A DNA stretch of 64,000 nucleotides. Origin: Candidatus Avelusimicrobium intestinipullorum (GTDB lineage Bacteria; Elusimicrobiota; Elusimicrobia; Elusimicrobiales; Elusimicrobiaceae). The translations under genes and the position numbers were made by a program. Below the pieces are notes generated by a model. It saw nothing but the letters and a program-made list of their open reading frames with translations. It was not told where the DNA came from and searched no databases. The DNA lies in the NCBI GenBank assembly GCA_944324635.1, contig CALUXC010000006.1, forward strand, positions 36,499 through 100,498. Reading direction: 5' to 3'. Below are positions 24,241-32,871 of the stretch, in pieces (the first letter of the stretch is position 1; each line of letters opens with the position of its first letter).

Positions 24241-24241
<1 letters not shown>

Positions 24242-25350
24242 TACGCTCTCACCGGCATGATGACGTACTTAAACGTCGTATCTCCCACCGGTTCAATCAG
24301 TACCGGCTGGGAAGAATTGATAAACGAAAAAGATACTTTTTCCGACGAGATATTTTTCAATACGTCAATAATATACTGCGGGTTGAAAGCCGCATCAAAC
24401 GCTTCCTGCGTGTATTCAATGGGCAGTTCGTCGGTAAAATCCATATTTTGCGAGTTGGAAGATACCGTCAGCGCGTTGTTTTCCAACTTATATTTCACCA
24501 CGCTTCCAAATTCGCCCGCGCACAAAGCGGCACGGCGGGTGGAAGCCAACAATTCTTTGGAAAATACTTCAAAACCGATGTTCTTTTTCGTCGGGATTAC
24601 CTGGTTATAGTTCGGGAAGTTTCCTTCAATCAGGCGGGAAATAAACGTGGTTTCGTTCATCATAAAGCTTACCTGGTTGGAGGACACATTTACTTCAATT
24701 TTGCTGTCTTTGCCGGGTTTGGCAATCGTAATATAGCGGCACAGCTCCGTCAGCACTTTGGTAGGAATAATGATTTTGAATTCTTTGCTGCCGGGAATAG
24801 CTTCGTGGGAAGCCACGGCCAAGCGGCCGCCGTCGGTAGCGACGATTTCAAATTTTTCGGCGGTATTATTCCACAAAAGACCGTTCAAAATATAACGGGT
24901 TTCCTGCGTGGAAGCGGAAAAGGCAGTTTTTTCAATCATTTGCTGCAGCAACAACGGATCCAACGATACGCTGTTGGCGCGTTCCACTTCGGGAATGGCG
25001 GGATATTCCGACGTAGGCGTACCAATCACCCAAAATTTGCTTTTGCCGGATTTGATATGAAATTTGTTGTTTTCGTCGCTATAAAGGTTAATTTCTTTAT
25101 CGTCGGACAGGTTCTTAATAATATCGGAAAATTCTTTTATCGGCACGGTGATGCTGCCTTCTTCTTCCACTTCGGCGTTTACGTAGTGGACGGTAGCCAT
25201 TTCCATATCGGTGCGGACCAGTTTCAATTTTCCGCCCTGCGCTTCCATCAAAAAGTTATGCAGGATCGGAAGGGTGGTGCGGGACGATACCCCCGCGGAA
25301 ACAATCTGAATGCCTTCCAAAAGAGTAGCTTTAGTAATATTTATTTTCAT
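24241..25350 (-). CDS. dnaN: DNA polymerase III beta subunit (sliding clamp)
   Basis: 369 aa, the normal length for three clamp domains of about 120 aa each. Motifs include the start M-K-I-N-I-T-K-A-T-L-L-E-G, E-F-S-D-I-I-K-N-L and the C-terminal F-K-Y-V-I-M-P-V-R, the usual beta-clamp tail. The dimeric ring tethers Pol III to DNA. It is downstream of dnaA across an intergenic stretch of 169 bp full of DnaA boxes. Confidence 0.97.
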
Positions 25351-25383
25351 ATCTTAATCCCTATTTATATGTCCTGTTTATTG

Positions 25384-25535
25384 TGTGGATAATGTTTGTT
25401 TCCCAATACAACCTTTTGAAGGGCCTTGTGCATAAACAGCTTTTTTTGTCCACATCATCCACCGCAAAAAATTTTATCCGCCTAATAATCTGTTTGTAAA
25501 CGGGGTTATCCACCGTTTTTTATTTTTTATCCACA
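25384..25535. promoter_or_regulatory. DnaA-box cluster between dnaN and dnaA (candidate oriC)
   Basis: Perfect 9-mers: TGTGGATAA at 25384-25392 and TTATCCACA at 25527-25535 (the latter inside the last codons of dnaA). Single-mismatch boxes: TGTGCATAA 25427-25435, TTGTCCACA 25446-25454 and TTATCCACC 25506-25514. Five boxes in 152 bp next to dnaA, together with the gene-strand switch about 1.5 kb away, make this the best origin candidate. Confidence 0.72.
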
Positions 25536-26887
25536 GCTTTAATATCCAAAATAATTTGGTTAATTTCCGCGGCGAAAAACGGATCCGCTTCCACTTTTTC
25601 TTTCACTACGTCGCGCGCATGCACAACGGTGCTGTGGTCGCGGTTGAATTCCCGTCCGATTTCCGGCAGCGACAAATCCGTCAGTTCCGTCGTTAAAAAC
25701 ATAGCAATCTGCCGCGGCCAGGCGATAGACTGCGTTTTGCGTTTGGAATTAAAATCTTCCATTTTTACGTTAAAGTGTTTTCCCACGATTTTTTTAATGG
25801 AATTGACGTTAATGGATAAATCGTTTTCGTTGGTTAAAATATCGGCCAATAGTTCTTTGGCGATGGCAATCGTCGGCGTGACGCCGTGCATGCCGCAGTA
25901 GGCCACTAGTCTAAATAAAGAGCCTTCCAACTCGCGGATATTGGTTTGTATGCCTTCTGCAATAAAGGAGAGTACATCGTCGCCGATGTCAAAATTGATA
26001 GACTCTCTCTTTTGGCGCAGAATGGCAATACGCGTTTCCAAATTGGGGCGTTTTACTTCCGCAATAATACCCGACAGCAACCGCGAGGACAAACGTTCGT
26101 CCAAATCCAGCTGCTGGGGGGTTCTATCAGACGAGAGAACTATTTGTTTTCTGCTTTCAAACAACGCGTTAAACGTGTAGAAAAATTCAATTTCACTGGC
26201 GGATTTTCCGGCCACAAATTGGATATCGTCCATCAAAAAGCAATCCAGCGAGCGATATTTCTTGCGGAAACTTTCCGACGATTTATTCTGCAGCGCTTCA
26301 ATGTATTCGCTGACGAATTCTTCGCCGGACATATACAATACTTTCGCATTCGGATTTTCTTTTAGAATTTGGTTTCCAATGGCGTGGAGCAAGTGAGTTT
26401 TTCCCAAACCCGGGGAAGAATAAATCACCAGCGGGTTATTTTCGCGGTTTCCTAATTTATGCACCACCGCTTCAGCCGCTTTATAAGCAAAGCGGTTGGA
26501 GGGGGATTCAATAAAATTATCAAAGGTATAAGAAGAATTTAAGCGCGAAGGGAACGGATTTTTCTTAATTACCGGCGCCGGAGCGGGAGCTGCGGGAATC
26601 ACGTCCTGTGCGGAGCTGACCGCGGGGGCCGGTTCCTGCGCAGATACGGCATATACGACGGAGATTTCCGCCCCCAAATGTTTCAAAAAAGCATCGGTGA
26701 TAATATGTTCGTACCGTTCGCGAATGGTTTTTCCCCAAAACTGGTTTGGAAGCGTAATAGTGAGTGTGGTGCCTTCGTACGCAAATTGCGCGGGGCGGAG
26801 CCACATGTCATACGTATCTTTTCCTATAATATTTTCGATATCTTGAAAAACGGGAACCAACTGGGGGTAAGCTTGTAAATTGTCCAC
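25520..26887 (-). CDS. dnaA: Chromosomal replication initiator protein DnaA
   Basis: 455 aa from the GTG at 26887 (V-D-N-L-Q-A-Y-P). An in-frame upstream GTG at 26929 would add 14 residues; I prefer 26887 because the extra residues look non-native, though neither start has a strong ribosome binding site. Domain I runs about 1-85, then a Pro/Ala-rich linker (about 90-120). The AAA+ domain has Walker A (S-S-P-G-L-G-K-T-H) and Walker B (C-F-L-M-D-D-I-Q-F). Domain IV has the DnaA-box-binding signature [12 protein letters not shown] perfect DnaA box overlaps the 3' end. Confidence 0.96.
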   Translation of the reverse strand: MDNLQAYPQLVPVFQDIENIIGKDTYDMWLRPAQFAYEGTTLTITLPNQFWGKTIRERYEHIITDAFLKHLGAEISVVYAVSAQEPAPAVSSAQDVIPAAPAPAPVIKKNPFPSRLNSSYTFDNFIESPSNRFAYKAAEAVVHKLGNRENNPLVIYSSPGLGKTHLLHAIGNQILKENPNAKVLYMSGEEFVSEYIEALQNKSSESFRKKYRSLDCFLMDDIQFVAGKSASEIEFFYTFNALFESRKQIVLSSDRTPQQLDLDERLSSRLLSGIIAEVKRPNLETRIAILRQKRESINFDIGDDVLSFIAEGIQTNIRELEGSLFRLVAYCGMHGVTPTIAIAKELLADILTNENDLSINVNSIKKIVGKHFNVKMEDFNSKRKTQSIAWPRQIAMFLTTELTDLSLPEIGREFNRDHSTVVHARDVVKEKVEADPFFAAEINQIILDIKAVDKK

Positions 26888-27315
26888 AATAATGCCGCCA
26901 TAAAAAGATGTTTTATTACATATTACCACTTATTGTAGGCCAGGTCAATTAAAAAAAAGACTAAAATTGCTATTAACTAGCTTAAAATGCGTAAATTTGA
27001 GATTTTATAAATTTTGGCTATCTTTCCTTGTTTTGTGATTAATCTTTCAAAAAAACTGGTGTTTTACCAAAAATTAAAGATTTATATCTACTTATCAACA
27101 GGCCCCTAAACTAGTTATTTTTTGTGCTTGTCTGGACCATTCGTCCTGTTTATAATAAAGTATTCGGGACGGGCCGAAATATTATATACTATATTAATAG
27201 GAATTATTATTAATAAGGAAGTTTTAGTACGCCTGGTAAACTAATGTATAGTACAATATACAAGAGCAGTTCCCGTAAGGTTGTAAAAATAACCGGGCAA
27301 CAGGGAGACTAGTTT
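26888..27315. other. AT-rich divergent intergenic region upstream of dnaA (possible unwinding element and promoters)
   Basis: 428 bp without a convincing gene. It is strongly AT-rich at 26930-27120 and 27160-27250, holds a one-mismatch DnaA box TTATCAACA (27092-27100), and has another near-box (TTGTCCACA) at the dnaA start codon. Genes diverge from here. It may supply the DNA-unwinding part of a bipartite origin and must hold the dnaA promoter and the superoxide reductase promoter. Two TATTAATA palindromes lie at 27192-27199 and 27208-27215. Confidence 0.5.
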
Positions 27316-27702
27316 ATGACGAAATTGAACGAAGTATATAAATGTTCCGTATGCGGAAACATGGTAGAAGTGATTCACACGGGTGCGGGGGAATTGGTAT
27401 GCTGCGGCCAGCCGATGAAACTGCAGAACCCCGGCACGACGGACGGAGCCACCGAAAAGCATGTTCCGGTGATTGAAAAAGTGGAAGGCGGCTACCGCGT
27501 AAAAGTGGGCAGTGCGGCACACCCGATGCTGGACGCGCACTATATTGAATGGATTGAACTGATTTGCACCGAATGCGGCAAAGTAATGCGCAAACACTTA
27601 AAACCCGGTGATGCGCCGGAAGCCGTGTTTGAAACGAAGGCGGAAAAAGTCATTGCCCGCGAATATTGCAACTTGCACGGGCTGTGGCAGCAGGAAAATT
27701 AA
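27316..27702 (+). CDS. dfx: Desulfoferrodoxin / superoxide reductase
   Basis: 128 aa. The N-terminal desulforedoxin-type Fe(Cys)4 site is C-S-V-C (C10, C13) plus C-C (C29, C30). The catalytic Fe(His)4Cys centre is built from [13 protein letters not shown]-x-A-H-Y-I-E-W and the C-terminal C-N-L-H. The enzyme reduces superoxide to peroxide without producing O2, as in anaerobes. The GGGAG upstream of the ATG is a fair ribosome binding site. It is first of a four-gene oxygen-defence operon. Confidence 0.95.
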   Translation: MTKLNEVYKCSVCGNMVEVIHTGAGELVCCGQPMKLQNPGTTDGATEKHVPVIEKVEGGYRVKVGSAAHPMLDAHYIEWIELICTECGKVMRKHLKPGDAPEAVFETKAEKVIAREYCNLHGLWQQEN

Positions 27703-27708
27703 TTTTTA

Positions 27709-27732
27709 AGCGCCCTCCTATAGGGGGGCGCT
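27709..27732 (+). other. Strong intra-operon hairpin between dfx and the flavodiiron gene
   Basis: AGCGCCCTCC-TATA-GGGGGGCGCT forms a ten-pair stem (one T-G pair) with a 4-nt loop. It is not followed by a T-run, so it is more likely an mRNA-stability or partial-termination element than a full terminator. Confidence 0.55.
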
Positions 27733-27756
27733 CTTCAACTTGAGGAGAAGTTACTT

Positions 27757-28953
27757 ATGATGGAAGCGGTAAAAATTTCAGATCACGTTTATTGGGTAGG
27801 CGCCATTGATTGGAATATTCGGGATTTTCACGGTTATTCCACCAAACGCGGCACCACGTACAATGCCTATTTGGTGATGGGGGAAAAACCTACTCTTATT
27901 GATACGGTTAAAAAAGAATTTTATGGGGAAATGATGGAACGCATTCAAAGCGTCATTGACCCCAAGAAAATTAAAATTATTATTTCCAACCATTCGGAAA
28001 TGGACCATTCCGGCGCGTTGCCCGAAGCGGTGAACTATATCCAGCCCGACGAAGTATACGTTTCCGACATGGGTTTTAAGGATATCACGGGGCAGTTTCA
28101 TTGTGATTTGAAATTAAAAACCGTCAAAACCGGCGACCGCATTGATATCGGCGGCGATACGATTTCGTTTGTAGAAGCGCGCATGCTTCACTGGCCCGAC
28201 AGCATGTTTTCGTATTTGGAAAAAGAAAACGTGTTGTTCACCAACGACGTATTCGGCATGCACTATGCCACCGGCAAATTGTTTGACGACGAAAACGAAG
28301 AACGTTTGTGGCTCTACGAAGCGGAAAAATACTATGCCAATATCGTCCTGCCGTATTCGGATATTGTGCTTCGCTTTTTGGGCCAGGTGCAAAAAATGGG
28401 GCTTTCTCCGCGCTTGATTGCGCCGGACCATGGTTTTATTTGGCGCAAAGATCCGTCCAAGATTGTAAATTTGTATGCCAAATGGGCCTCTCAAGCTCCC
28501 AAAAACAAAGCCCTGGTCGTGTACGACACGATGTGGGGCAGCACGGAAAAAATGGCCAACTATATTACGGAAGGTTTGCGTGCGGGGGGGACGGAAGTGA
28601 AACAGCTTTCCATGCATTCTAATCACCGCAGCGACGTAGCCACCGAACTGTTGGACGCGAGTGCCTTGATTATCGGTTCTCCCGTCTTAAACAGCCAGAT
28701 TTTCCCTGCCATGGCCGACGTACTTTGCTACTTAAAAGGCCTGCGCAAGAAAGGGCTTATTGGGGCGGCGTTTGGTTCTTACGGCTGGAACGGCGCACCG
28801 ATTGACGAACTGACCAAAACGTTGGAAAGCATGAATGTGGAAGTAGTGGCTCCGGCCATTAAATCTCCGTTCGTGCCCGACGAGAAAGTCAAAAAAGCCT
28901 GCCAGGATTTGGGGCTTCTTATCAGCCAAAAACTGGCCGAAAAGACCAAATAA
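27757..28953 (+). CDS. Flavodiiron protein (FprA-type oxygen reductase)
   Basis: 398 aa, two-domain A-type flavodiiron protein. The metallo-beta-lactamase-like domain has the diiron ligands H79-x-E81-x-D83-H84, H145, D164 and H225 (motifs S-N-H-S-E-M-D-H, L-H-W-P-D, F-T-N-D, A-P-D-H-G). The flavodoxin domain starts about 255 with D-T-M-W-G-S-T-E-K-M. It reduces O2 to water (or NO to N2O) with electrons from rubredoxin, which is encoded two genes downstream. AGGAG lies 9 nt before the first of two adjacent ATGs. Confidence 0.95.
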   Translation: MMEAVKISDHVYWVGAIDWNIRDFHGYSTKRGTTYNAYLVMGEKPTLIDTVKKEFYGEMMERIQSVIDPKKIKIIISNHSEMDHSGALPEAVNYIQPDEVYVSDMGFKDITGQFHCDLKLKTVKTGDRIDIGGDTISFVEARMLHWPDSMFSYLEKENVLFTNDVFGMHYATGKLFDDENEERLWLYEAEKYYANIVLPYSDIVLRFLGQVQKMGLSPRLIAPDHGFIWRKDPSKIVNLYAKWASQAPKNKALVVYDTMWGSTEKMANYITEGLRAGGTEVKQLSMHSNHRSDVATELLDASALIIGSPVLNSQIFPAMADVLCYLKGLRKKGLIGAAFGSYGWNGAPIDELTKTLESMNVEVVAPAIKSPFVPDEKVKKACQDLGLLISQKLAEKTK

Positions 28954-28964
28954 GGAGTGTTCCT

Positions 28965-29477
28965 ATGTCGGTACAAGACATTAATGAAGGCTTGCATTAT
29001 GTGACGTACGGTTTGTACATTGTTACCACGGCCGAGGGAGAAAAGAAAAACGGTTTAATCGTAAACACCGTTTTTCAAGTCACGGCCGAGCCGGCGCGCA
29101 TTGCCATTTCCGTCAATAAAAACAGCTTGACGCATGAAATGATTCTCAAAAGCCGTGTCTTTGCCGCCATGCCTTTAGAGCAGGACACTACGCTGCCGTT
29201 TATCGGAATTTTTGGTTTTAGGACGGGGCGCACCTTTGATAAATTTTCCCAAGTGCCTTATAAAATGGGCCAATTGGGGTGCCCCGTCGTTACGCAGCAT
29301 ACGCTTTCGTATATGGAAGCGACTGTTTGCCAAACGTTGGACGTGGGCACACACACGCTCTTTATCGGCGAGGTAAAGGACGCGGGTGTGATTAAGCCGC
29401 ACGGCACCGCATTGACGTATGCCTACTATCACGATGTGATTAAAGGCAAAACGCCTCCCGGTGCAACGCATTTATAA
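28965..29477 (+). CDS. Flavin reductase family protein (Hrb-type FMN-binding split barrel)
   Basis: 170 aa. Split-barrel flavin reductase: the N-terminal L-H-Y-V-T-Y-G-L-Y-I-V-T-T, the central F-Q-V-T-A-E-P-A-R-I-A-I-S-V-N-K and the ending T-Y-A-Y-Y-H match the flavin reductase half of high-molecular-weight rubredoxin (Hrb). In Moorella-type systems Hrb passes NAD(P)H electrons to FprA. Here the rubredoxin half is a separate gene just downstream. AGGAG precedes the ATG, 11 bp after the flavodiiron stop. Confidence 0.85.
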   Translation: MSVQDINEGLHYVTYGLYIVTTAEGEKKNGLIVNTVFQVTAEPARIAISVNKNSLTHEMILKSRVFAAMPLEQDTTLPFIGIFGFRTGRTFDKFSQVPYKMGQLGCPVVTQHTLSYMEATVCQTLDVGTHTLFIGEVKDAGVIKPHGTALTYAYYHDVIKGKTPPGATHL

Positions 29478-29512
29478 AAAAATAGCAATCCTAAAAAATG
29501 GAGGAATCTCTT

Positions 29513-29674
29513 ATGGTAAAATATGTGTGTGAAATTTGTGGTTATACGTATGACCCCGCGTTGGGTGATCCGGAACATGGTGTGCCGGCCGGAACCAAGT
29601 GGGAAGATGTAAAAGAAGACTGGGTATGCCCTGTTTGCGGGGTAGGAAAGGACCAGTTCAAGGCTGAAAATTAA
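29513..29674 (+). CDS. Rubredoxin
   Basis: 53 aa electron carrier. Two knuckles, C-E-I-C-G-Y-x-Y (C6, C9) and C-P-V-C-G-V (C39, C42), bind a single Fe. The usual D-P-A-L-G-D-P and [10 protein letters not shown] segments lie between them. GGAGG is 8 nt before the ATG. It is last gene of the oxygen-defence operon and the likely electron donor to both the superoxide reductase and the flavodiiron protein. Confidence 0.96.
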   Translation: MVKYVCEICGYTYDPALGDPEHGVPAGTKWEDVKEDWVCPVCGVGKDQFKAEN

Positions 29675-29698
29675 AATAAAGGCCGGTTTTGAAAAAAA

Positions 29699-29760
29699 GG
29701 CTTAAATTTTAAGCATTTTTTTACACCTTTCAGGGCTTCCTTTTGGAAGCCCATTTTTTC
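29699..29760 (+). terminator. Two tandem terminators after the oxygen-defence operon
   Basis: GCTTAAATTTTAAGC (29700-29714) followed by seven T, then GGGCTTCC-TTTT-GGAAGCCC (29733-29752) followed by six T. Tandem hairpins give tight insulation from the glycosyltransferase gene. Confidence 0.8.
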
Positions 29761-29823
29761 CGTGGGGGACATGGACCAGCATGTTGCCAAACGGTCGGTT
29801 CAGAAACTAGTATAATAAAAAAT

Positions 29824-30939
29824 ATGAGAATTCTATATGTTATCACTTCCACCGAAACGGGCGGTGCGGAAAAAGCACTGGCGGATTTAGTTTCGCATAC
29901 TGTTCGGGAACATACGGTTCAAGTTATTTCGCTTAAACCGTTGGGGCCCGTAGCGGAAGAAATAAAACGTTCCGGGGCGGAAGTACTGTCGCTCAATATG
30001 GCCTGGTATAATCAAAGCCGCATTATTCGCCGGTTGGCCGCTTGCATAGAAGCGTTTCGGCCGGATTTGGTGCATGCCATGCTGTATAGAGCTATAGAAT
30101 ACACGCGGGTAGCCTGCGCTGGGAAACACCTTATATTGGTATCTACCCCACATTTTGATCTATCCAAAAAATCGTTTGCTTTGCGCTGGGCAGACCGTTT
30201 GCTGAAAGATTTGGACACGTTAACGGTGGCCGAGTCTTTCTCTACGGCGCGCTATTTGGTAGAGCAGCAGAAGTATCAAAAATCCAAAGTATACCTGCTT
30301 CCTAATGGGGCGGACGGAACGGTATTTTTCCCTGATGCTTCCATACGCCAGCGCATGCGCCAGGAGCATGGCTATACGCCCCAAAATACGGTGTTTATCA
30401 GTGTGGCTCGCTTAGCCCCGGTTAAGGACCCGCTGACCCTTTTGCAGGCCTTTCGCAATGTATGGCTGCACTGCCCGGAAGCCCGTTTGGTGTATGTAGG
30501 GGAGGGGAGTGAACGGCAAAAGCTGGAAGCGTATATCGCACAGGCAGGTTTGGGGCAAGCGGTTTTGCTGGCGGGGGAACAAGAGCATATTAATGATTGG
30601 CTCAATATGGCTGATGTATTTGCCTTAACCTCGTTGGAAGAATCACTTCCGCTGGCCTTGTTGGAAGCGTTGCGGGTGGGGTTACCCTGTGTAGTCACAC
30701 AAGTGGGGGATATGCCCCTGTGGGTGGAGCATGGGAAGAACGGCTTTGTGGTTAAAAAGCAGGACTTAACGTTGCTTAGCTGCGTGATGACGGAACTGGT
30801 TCAAACCCCTCAGCGCCGCCTGGATATGGGGCAGGTTTCGCTGGAGTTTTCCAAGCGGATTACCCATACTTCTCAACAATATCAACACCTTTATCAACAA
30901 CTTAAAAACAATAGTTTTCACGTGAAAACTAATCCTTAG
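29824..30939 (+). CDS. GT4-family glycosyltransferase
   Basis: 371 aa GT-B fold enzyme. The N-terminal M-R-I-L-Y-V-I-T-S-x-E-T-G-G-A-E and the C-terminal donor-binding E-x7-E (E-E-S-L-P-L-A-L-L-E-A-L) identify family GT4. Likely role: adding a sugar to an envelope polysaccharide or lipid; donor and acceptor unknown. The ATG is 7 nt after TATAAT (29811-29816) with no ribosome binding site, so the transcript may be leaderless. A parS-like palindrome is embedded in the last codons (N-N-S-F-H-V-K-T-N). Confidence 0.85.
   Translation: MRILYVITSTETGGAEKALADLVSHTVREHTVQVISLKPLGPVAEEIKRSGAEVLSLNMAWYNQSRIIRRLAACIEAFRPDLVHAMLYRAIEYTRVACAGKHLILVSTPHFDLSKKSFALRWADRLLKDLDTLTVAESFSTARYLVEQQKYQKSKVYLLPNGADGTVFFPDASIRQRMRQEHGYTPQNTVFISVARLAPVKDPLTLLQAFRNVWLHCPEARLVYVGEGSERQKLEAYIAQAGLGQAVLLAGEQEHINDWLNMADVFALTSLEESLPLALLEALRVGLPCVVTQVGDMPLWVEHGKNGFVVKKQDLTLLSCVMTELVQTPQRRLDMGQVSLEFSKRITHTSQQYQHLYQQLKNNSFHVKTNP
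30914..30929. promoter_or_regulatory. parS-like site 1
   Basis: GTTTTCACGTGAAAAC, a perfect 16-bp palindrome, lies inside the 3' end of the glycosyltransferase gene. It differs from the widespread parS consensus (TGTTTCACGTGAAACA) by one extra T/A on each side of the core. Confidence 0.85.
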
Positions 30940-30947
30940 GAGCCTAT

Positions 30948-31916
30948 ATGGAACAACGTTTATTTCTGGCGGCTTGTGTGATGTATGCGTTCACGCTGGC
31001 CACTCGCTACTTAAAGAAAAAGAATAAGCTTTCTTCACCCGCGGCCTTTGCCAAATGGCATGCGTCCTTCTTGTTTGTTATCCTGTCCTGTGCGGCGTAT
31101 TTGCTGTGGTTTGTAATGGGCGGGGGAACAGGAGAACCGGTAGGCGCCGGAAAGATTATTCTTAGTATATTGGTAGCGGCCGGTTGCTCGGTATATGGTT
31201 ATGCACATGCTAAGAAAGCTGATGATAAAAAGAAAGAAACCCTGATGAAGGCGGATTTAGAATGGAGCAATACGGTGTATTTCGCCGGATTTGTGGCTTC
31301 TATTGTGATGTTCTTTTTTATCCAGGCGTTCAAAATCCCTTCCGCCTCTATGCACAATACCCTTTTGGAGGGGGACCATTTATTTGTAAACAAAGCCGCT
31401 TATGGTTTTCGTATTCCGCTTACTAATATCCGCTTTGGGCAAATGCGGGATATCCAGCCTGGGGATATTGTTATTTTCCGCTTCCCGGCAAAAGACCGCC
31501 AACAGCAGAACTGCGGCGGCAGCCAGTATGGTAAGGATTTTGTAAAGCGCGTAATTGCTATGCCGGGGGACACGGTGCAAGTGATTAATGGCCGCCCTTG
31601 GGTGAATGGCAAAGAACTCCCGCTCCAACCGTATGAACTGTATGAAGATATAGAGCGGGAAGCTTATGAGGAGCCCCAGGACTTGGACCAATATCAGGCA
31701 GTCTGGGAAGCTCATCAACTGGATAACTATTTAGGTTTGTACCTGCGGGATTCTTTCGGCCCGGTAGTAGTGCCGGATGACACCTATTTTGTGATGGGAG
31801 ATAATAGAGATAACTCCTGTGACTCCCGCTTCTGGGGTCCTGTCCCGCGGGAAAACATTAAAGGCAGAGCCTGGTTTATTCATTGGCCTTTTAAGCGTAT
31901 AGGTCTTATTAAATAG
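30948..31916 (+). CDS. lepB: Signal peptidase I with N-terminal membrane extension
   Basis: 322 aa inner-membrane protease that removes signal peptides. The catalytic Ser is in I-P-S-A-S-M, the catalytic Lys in D-F-V-K-R-V-I-A-M-P-G-D, and the C-terminal G-D-N-R-D-N-S-C-D-S-R is conserved. Before these lie about 110 residues with three or so predicted membrane segments instead of one or two, and a central insertion (about 225-260, acidic, rich in Glu/Tyr/Gln). It is a candidate processor of the exported proteins encoded in this window. AGGAG precedes the ATG. Confidence 0.93.
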   Translation: MEQRLFLAACVMYAFTLATRYLKKKNKLSSPAAFAKWHASFLFVILSCAAYLLWFVMGGGTGEPVGAGKIILSILVAAGCSVYGYAHAKKADDKKKETLMKADLEWSNTVYFAGFVASIVMFFFIQAFKIPSASMHNTLLEGDHLFVNKAAYGFRIPLTNIRFGQMRDIQPGDIVIFRFPAKDRQQQNCGGSQYGKDFVKRVIAMPGDTVQVINGRPWVNGKELPLQPYELYEDIEREAYEEPQDLDQYQAVWEAHQLDNYLGLYLRDSFGPVVVPDDTYFVMGDNRDNSCDSRFWGPVPRENIKGRAWFIHWPFKRIGLIK

Positions 31917-31931
31917 TTTTCACGTGAAAAC
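31916..31931. promoter_or_regulatory. parS-like site 2
   Basis: A second exact copy of GTTTTCACGTGAAAAC, starting at the last base of the lepB stop codon and about 105 bp before parA. Confidence 0.87.
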
Positions 31932-31951
31932 TTCCCGATTTTAAGCGTCTT

Positions 31952-31967
31952 GTTTTCACGTGAAAAC
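31952..31967. promoter_or_regulatory. parS-like site 3
   Basis: A third exact copy (extended to TGTTTTCACGTGAAAACA), 36 bp after site 2 and 70 bp upstream of parA. Close pairing of sites 2 and 3 in the parAB promoter region may also allow autoregulation. Confidence 0.87.
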
Positions 31968-32036
31968 AACCGTTTGTTGTATTGCTTTTTATACCGAATT
32001 AATGTTTAATATAGGTATACTTATACTGGAGGATTT

Positions 32037-32870
32037 ATGGGAGAAATAGTCGTCGTTGCCAACCAGAAAGGCGGGGTGGGAAAAACTACCACTTCTATCA
32101 ATCTGTCTTATGCTTTGGCGTGTTTGGGCCAAGAAGTCTTGCTGGTAGATTTTGACCCGCAGGGCAATGCGGGCTCCGGCCTGGGTGTTACGGTGGCGGA
32201 CGGCGAAAAATCCGTTTATCACCTGCTCACCAAAACCGCACCTTTTGAACAGGTGGTGCGCCAAACCTCCAGCGAAATGCTGGACGTACTTCCCGCCTGT
32301 AAAGATTTGGCCGGTGCGGAAGTGGAGTTGGTGAACGTCCGCGGGCGCGAAAATATGCTCAAGGACGCGCTGGCCCCGCTGCGCGATATGTACGATTACA
32401 TTATTATAGACTGCCCGCCTTCTTTGGGTTTGCTCACGCTTAATGCCATGATGGCGGCGGATAGTGTTATCACCCCCGTACAGTGCGAATACTACGCCAT
32501 GGAAGGCTTGGCTCATTTTATGAGCACGGTGGCCAAAATTAAACAATTTTTACACCCCAAACTGAAAATGGACGGCGGGGTGCTTACCATGTATGATGCC
32601 AGGATGAATTTGTCCAAACAAGTCTTGGCGGAAGTCAGCCGTTTCTTTGGGGACCAAGTGTACAAAACGCCCATTCCGCGCAATATCCGCCTGGCGGAAG
32701 CGCCCAGCTTTGGCCAATCTATTTTTGATTACGACCCGGCCTGCCGCGGGGCCAATGCCTATATCCAGCTGGCTATTGAATTTTTGACCCGCCGCGGAGC
32801 GGACGCGCAAATGTATAAAGATTTCAAAATGACGGGTGATACGCCCATGAACTACGATTTCGGAGGATAA
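32037..32870 (+). CDS. parA: Chromosome-partitioning ATPase ParA (Soj)
   Basis: 277 aa. The deviant Walker A K-G-G-V-G-K-T-T-T-S (residues 10-19), Walker A' D-F-D-P-Q-G-N and Walker B I-I-I-D-C-P-P identify ParA. It is a nucleoid-bound ATPase that moves ParB-parS complexes. GGAGG precedes the ATG by 6 nt. It is followed by parB with a 1-bp gap, and three parS sites lie within 1.1 kb upstream. Confidence 0.96.
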   Translation: MGEIVVVANQKGGVGKTTTSINLSYALACLGQEVLLVDFDPQGNAGSGLGVTVADGEKSVYHLLTKTAPFEQVVRQTSSEMLDVLPACKDLAGAEVELVNVRGRENMLKDALAPLRDMYDYIIIDCPPSLGLLTLNAMMAADSVITPVQCEYYAMEGLAHFMSTVAKIKQFLHPKLKMDGGVLTMYDARMNLSKQVLAEVSRFFGDQVYKTPIPRNIRLAEAPSFGQSIFDYDPACRGANAYIQLAIEFLTRRGADAQMYKDFKMTGDTPMNYDFGG

Positions 32871-32871
32871 G

